Shown piece after piece: positions 61,198 to 64,000 of a DNA stretch of 64,000 bases. The translations under genes and the position numbers were made by a program. The DNA is taken from NCBI GenBank assembly GCA_949297765.1, contig CASFTV010000001.1, positions 124,001 to 188,000 of the forward strand. Direction: 5' to 3'. Numbering within the stretch: the first letter of the stretch is position 1; each line of letters opens with the position of its first letter. Under the pieces are notes generated by a model that worked only from the letters and a program-made list of their open reading frames with translations, was not told the DNA's origin and did not search any database. This stretch comes from an uncultured bacterium (GTDB lineage Bacteria; Verrucomicrobiota; Lentisphaeria; Victivallales; UBA1829).

Positions 61198-62526
61198 TTA
61201 CCGCTTCCTTTCTGTCCGGGCCGATTTCCATGTCCGGATGATCTTCTCCGCCCCTTCGCGCATGACCCGGTTGGATGGCGTGAAGATGCTGCGGTAGGAG
61301 AACAGGACGGATCCCCGGATTTCCGGATGGCGGGAATTGTAGCGGAACTGATTCCAGATCTCGTTCGGATTGCTCCATTCGGCGTTTGTTCCGAGGCGGG
61401 AAGGGGAGTGCCCGATGTAAAGACTGGTCCGGGTTCCGCGTGCGGTGGCTGCCCACCAGTCGGCGAGTGCGGCATAGGCCGCAGCATTGTGTCCGAAGGT
61501 CCAGTAGAGCTGCGGTACGATGTAGTCGATCCAGTTTTCCCGGACCCATTTCCGGGTATCGGCGTGCTGGAGGGTATAGGATTCGGAGCCTTTGGTCAGC
61601 GAACCGGCCGGATGGGTCTTCCGGTTTGCCCAGATCCCGAACGGACTGATGCCGAAGAGGATGTTTTTCCGGTAGCGCGCGTTGTGCGAGCGGATCGTGT
61701 TGGAGAGATTGCCGATCAGCGCGTTGACGTTTTCCCGCCGCCAGTCTTCCAGGTCGAGACGGTTTCTGTTGTACGTCTGATAAGTTTTCCGGTCTTGATT
61801 TCCGGTTCCGTCATAAGGGTAGAAATAGTCGTCCATGTGGATTCCGTCCACATCGTATTTCATGATGATTTCGTGGACCGTGTTGCAGAGAAAGCGGATC
61901 GTCGCGGGATGGCCCGGATCAAGAATCAGCTGATTCTTCCCGTCCTTTCGCCGGATGCAGAGAACCAGATCCGGATTGCGGCGCGCAAAATTGTTCGGAG
62001 CAAGAGTCCGCAGATATGCCGTCTTTCCCAGAGAAGTTCCGCCGACGACGCGGTAGGGATTCAGCCATGCGTGGAACTTCAGTCCGATGCGGTGCGCCTC
62101 CTGAATCATGAAGGCGAGCGGATCGAATCCGCTCAGGCCGGCTCCTTCGCTTCCGGCAAGGTTGCGCGAATACGGATTCAGCGCCGACGGATAGAAGGCG
62201 TCGTTTGCCGGACGCACCTGAAAAATGACCGCATTCGCGCCGATCGCCTTCAGATTGCCGATCACCGAAAGATAGTTCCTCTTGAATTCCGCGACGCTCC
62301 GGGAGACGGGAAAGTCGATATTTTCGACCGTTGCCACCCAGACCGCCCGGAAATCCCCCGGTTTCGCCCGGAAGTCCTTCGGCAGAACCACGTTCGGCTT
62401 TTCCGCGAGATCCCCTGCATAGCGGACGGGCCGTCCGCTGCGCGGATCCAGGAGCAGTTCATACTGTCCGAATCCGTCGAATGCGAGAAAACTGAGCAGA
62501 AGCGGAAGAAACCGTAAAAGACGCAT
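61198..62526 (-). CDS. GHL10 (DUF187/YngK-type) glycosyl hydrolase-like protein
   Basis: A 442-residue secreted protein with signal peptide (MRLLRFLPLLLSFLAFDGFG). It has the GHL10 start DFRAVWVATVENIDFP, IGANAVIFQVRPANDAFYPS, FHAWLNPYRV, DVDGIHMDDYFYPY and the later WIDYIVPQLYWTFGH. The family is related to glycosidases, and some members act on peptidoglycan or exopolysaccharide, but most are uncharacterised. The start at 62526 has AAGGA 7 bases before it. It lies upstream of the secreted repeat protein and PP2C genes. Confidence 0.92.
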   Translation of the reverse strand: MRLLRFLPLLLSFLAFDGFGQYELLLDPRSGRPVRYAGDLAEKPNVVLPKDFRAKPGDFRAVWVATVENIDFPVSRSVAEFKRNYLSVIGNLKAIGANAVIFQVRPANDAFYPSALNPYSRNLAGSEGAGLSGFDPLAFMIQEAHRIGLKFHAWLNPYRVVGGTSLGKTAYLRTLAPNNFARRNPDLVLCIRRKDGKNQLILDPGHPATIRFLCNTVHEIIMKYDVDGIHMDDYFYPYDGTGNQDRKTYQTYNRNRLDLEDWRRENVNALIGNLSNTIRSHNARYRKNILFGISPFGIWANRKTHPAGSLTKGSESYTLQHADTRKWVRENWIDYIVPQLYWTFGHNAAAYAALADWWAATARGTRTSLYIGHSPSRLGTNAEWSNPNEIWNQFRYNSRHPEIRGSVLFSYRSIFTPSNRVMREGAEKIIRTWKSARTERKR

Positions 62527-62637
62527 TGCAAATCCTTGTTTTTTGAGTATGGTAGCATCACTCCCGGTGTTTGTCATCCCGGAAATGAAATTTTTTTGAT
62601 TTTTTTTGCATTTTCCGGCATTCCGGGTTGAGCAAAG

Positions 62638-64000
62638 TCAGATCCGGACATCCTCCCACCGTTTTTTCAGTATTTCGGGACCGCACTTTTCCAGAGTCTG
62701 AAGTTCCGGAGCAAAACGGTTGATATTGGCTTCCTCGTACAGCAGATAGAAATCGCGGAGCGACTCATTCCGATCCAGATCGGGCGTGATGTCGAGCGCC
62801 AGTTTGAGACGGGAGGCGAACGGGAGAAGATCCGCTCCTTTCTGTGCATCTTTCGCAGGGGCTGCCGCGGCGCGTTCCGCCCGGATCTTCAGCGCTTTCA
62901 GATATCGTTCGTAGCGGGAGAAGGCCGTCCGGCAGCGGAGAAAACCCCTGCGGAACAGAAGATCGAAGCGTTCCCGGATTGCGATGGCGGCGTCCGAGTC
63001 TTCCTGCAGGCGATCCGCGAATTCCTCCGCCTCCCGGTAGAGCTGGAAGATGCGGTTCAGGCGGTTCCGTCCCATTTCGAGATGTCCGGCGGCTCCGTCG
63101 CGCAAGGTTTCCAGCGCCTGGTCGAACGCGGTTCCGCTCCGGATCTTCCAGCTGTCGCACGGAAAAGCGGCGAGCAGGGCGGAATCGACAAGATCGTCTT
63201 TCCAGGAACGGTCGTTCAGGAAGAAACTCAGCTCCATGTCATGGGGGATCTTCGCCATGTTCCGCAGGGTTTTCACGAACTGCGGCAGACGCAGACGGAC
63301 AAGTTTGAGAATGCCCCGTTCGTGCATTGCGCGCGCCTCTTCCTGCTTGAGATAGACTTTCCGCCCGACGCTGTTCTCCTCCGCGACAAGTGCCGGATAT
63401 CCGGTTGTTCCGGCCTCTTTGGAGACAAGGATCGACTCCGGCAGTTCTTCCCCGTCGCAGGGCCAGTCGAGCGCATGGTTCGACGCCCATTTCCGCACGG
63501 CCGGAAGACTGGAACTCAATGCGGAATCCATGCTGCGGATTTCCGGGAAAGAGCGCCGGATTTCCCGGATTTTCCCGTTTGCTCCCCGGATCGCGAGTTT
63601 CATCTGCAGATGTTCCGGAAGCTCCGCTGAAGCAAACAGCCCGGGATCTGTTTCCACGCCGCGTTCTTCCCGGTGGAACTCCGCCAGCGCCTCGGCCAGC
63701 GGCTGTTCCGTGAAGATTCCTCCTTCCCGATAGCGTTTCATAAAGGAGTCCGCAACATCGCGGACCGGGGTCAGTTCCACCCGGATCCGTTTCGGAAGGG
63801 CGCGGAGAAGGAGTTCGATTTTTTCGCCCAGATACCCCGGAATCAGATAGTCCATGATGTGGGGATTGAGCAGATTCAGGGCGTCTTCCGGGACTGTGAG
63901 CGTCACGCCGTCGAATTCCTCTCCGGGGGCGCAGCAGTAGGTCAGGGGGAACTTCTGGCCGGTGAAGACGAGATATGCGGGATAGTCGTTCCGGTCAATG
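62638..64000 (-). CDS. hrpA: HrpA-type ATP-dependent RNA helicase, C-terminal part (gene continues beyond window)
   Basis: The frame stays open to the right edge, reading FPLTYCCAPGEEFDGVTLTVPEDALNLL, the junction typical of HrpA before its DUF3418 region. LPEHLQMKLAIRGANGK, GYPALVAEENSVGRKVYLKQEEARAMHERGILKLVRL and a helical C-terminus follow. HrpA proteins are DEAH-box helicases acting on RNA or stalled ribosomes. The motor domains lie outside the window, so the symbol rests on the C-terminal domain only. The leftward stop at 62638 is about 110 bases from the GHL10 gene start. Confidence 0.85.
   Translation of the reverse strand, partial: IDRNDYPAYLVFTGQKFPLTYCCAPGEEFDGVTLTVPEDALNLLNPHIMDYLIPGYLGEKIELLLRALPKRIRVELTPVRDVADSFMKRYREGGIFTEQPLAEALAEFHREERGVETDPGLFASAELPEHLQMKLAIRGANGKIREIRRSFPEIRSMDSALSSSLPAVRKWASNHALDWPCDGEELPESILVSKEAGTTGYPALVAEENSVGRKVYLKQEEARAMHERGILKLVRLRLPQFVKTLRNMAKIPHDMELSFFLNDRSWKDDLVDSALLAAFPCDSWKIRSGTAFDQALETLRDGAAGHLEMGRNRLNRIFQLYREAEEFADRLQEDSDAAIAIRERFDLLFRRGFLRCRTAFSRYERYLKALKIRAERAAAAPAKDAQKGADLLPFASRLKLALDITPDLDRNESLRDFYLLYEEANINRFAPELQTLEKCGPEILKKRWEDVRI

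Noticed and set aside
1-64000. tRNA, rRNA or CRISPR loci
   Set aside because: Reading all gaps longer than 75 bases gave no cloverleaf-like sequence, no rRNA-like sequence and no spaced direct repeats of CRISPR type.

Overview
The window looks like chromosome of a gut-type member of the Lentisphaerota (Victivallis-like). The basis is inference from gene content: a prepilin-type protein with an Ala/Ile-rich N-terminus beside a secreted glycosidase, an unusually long tandem FAD-dependent oxidoreductase, many carbohydrate-active enzymes of several families, GntR/IclR/AraC sugar-type regulators, a Gram-negative Kdo/LPS-export operon, anaerobic-type redox genes and a moderately high G+C content with strong GGAG-type ribosome sites. 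No rRNA, tRNA, CRISPR array, transposase or integrase was seen. Both ends cut a gene: a GH4 glycosidase on the left and an HrpA-type helicase on the right.

Layout. 1-2 kb: end of the GH4 gene, then a leftward pair (a DRE-TIM acyl transferase resembling Re-citrate/homocitrate synthases, and a dGTPase-like HD protein). 3.4-6.6 kb: sirtuin, CsoR-type copper sensor and P1B metal ATPase. 6.8-9.6 kb: galactokinase and a GT-C-like membrane protein. 9.5-13.6 kb: leftward DMT permease, MscS-like channel and K+/H+ antiporter. 14-17.3 kb: nadB, poly(A) polymerase/CCA-type nucleotidyltransferase and a small membrane protein. 17.3-22.5 kb: a leftward operon of GntR-type regulator, 1103-residue secreted glycosidase and pseudopilin. 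22.6-29.1 kb: an IclR-led sugar-acid/xylan-type catabolic operon. 29.3-30.4 kb: HtrA protease. 30.5-33.8 kb: leftward kdsA-kdsC-lptC-lptA-lptB. 34-36.8 kb: aminotransferase, small lipoprotein, purM. 37-41.4 kb: uxaC, nagB and a polar amino acid ABC transporter. 41.5-45.8 kb: three-gene NuoE/NuoF/GltD-like flavin-FeS complex. 46-48.2 kb: NIF3-N-like protein, M50 protease, xseA. 48.2-51 kb: feoB and DtxR-type regulator. 51-53.6 kb: S24-like regulator, an AT-rich gap and a cytoplasmic GH13. 53.8-58.7 kb: AraC regulator, tandem FAD oxidoreductase and an orphan OppB-like permease. 58.8-62.5 kb: PP2C phosphatase, secreted repeat-like protein and GHL10 hydrolase. 62.6-64 kb: HrpA C-terminus.

Two loci stand out. 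The NuoE/NuoF/GltD-like set has no hydrogenase subunit and matches the architecture of Sporomusa-type (Stn) bifurcating transhydrogenases. The regulator-glycosidase-pseudopilin operon has a near-consensus promoter with direct-repeat operator candidates, and ties a prepilin-like protein of unknown role to a polysaccharide-degrading enzyme. The sirtuin-CsoR-ATPase locus and the AraC-controlled FAD oxidoreductase also carry readable operator candidates. All functional assignments come from reading motifs by eye; no database search was run.
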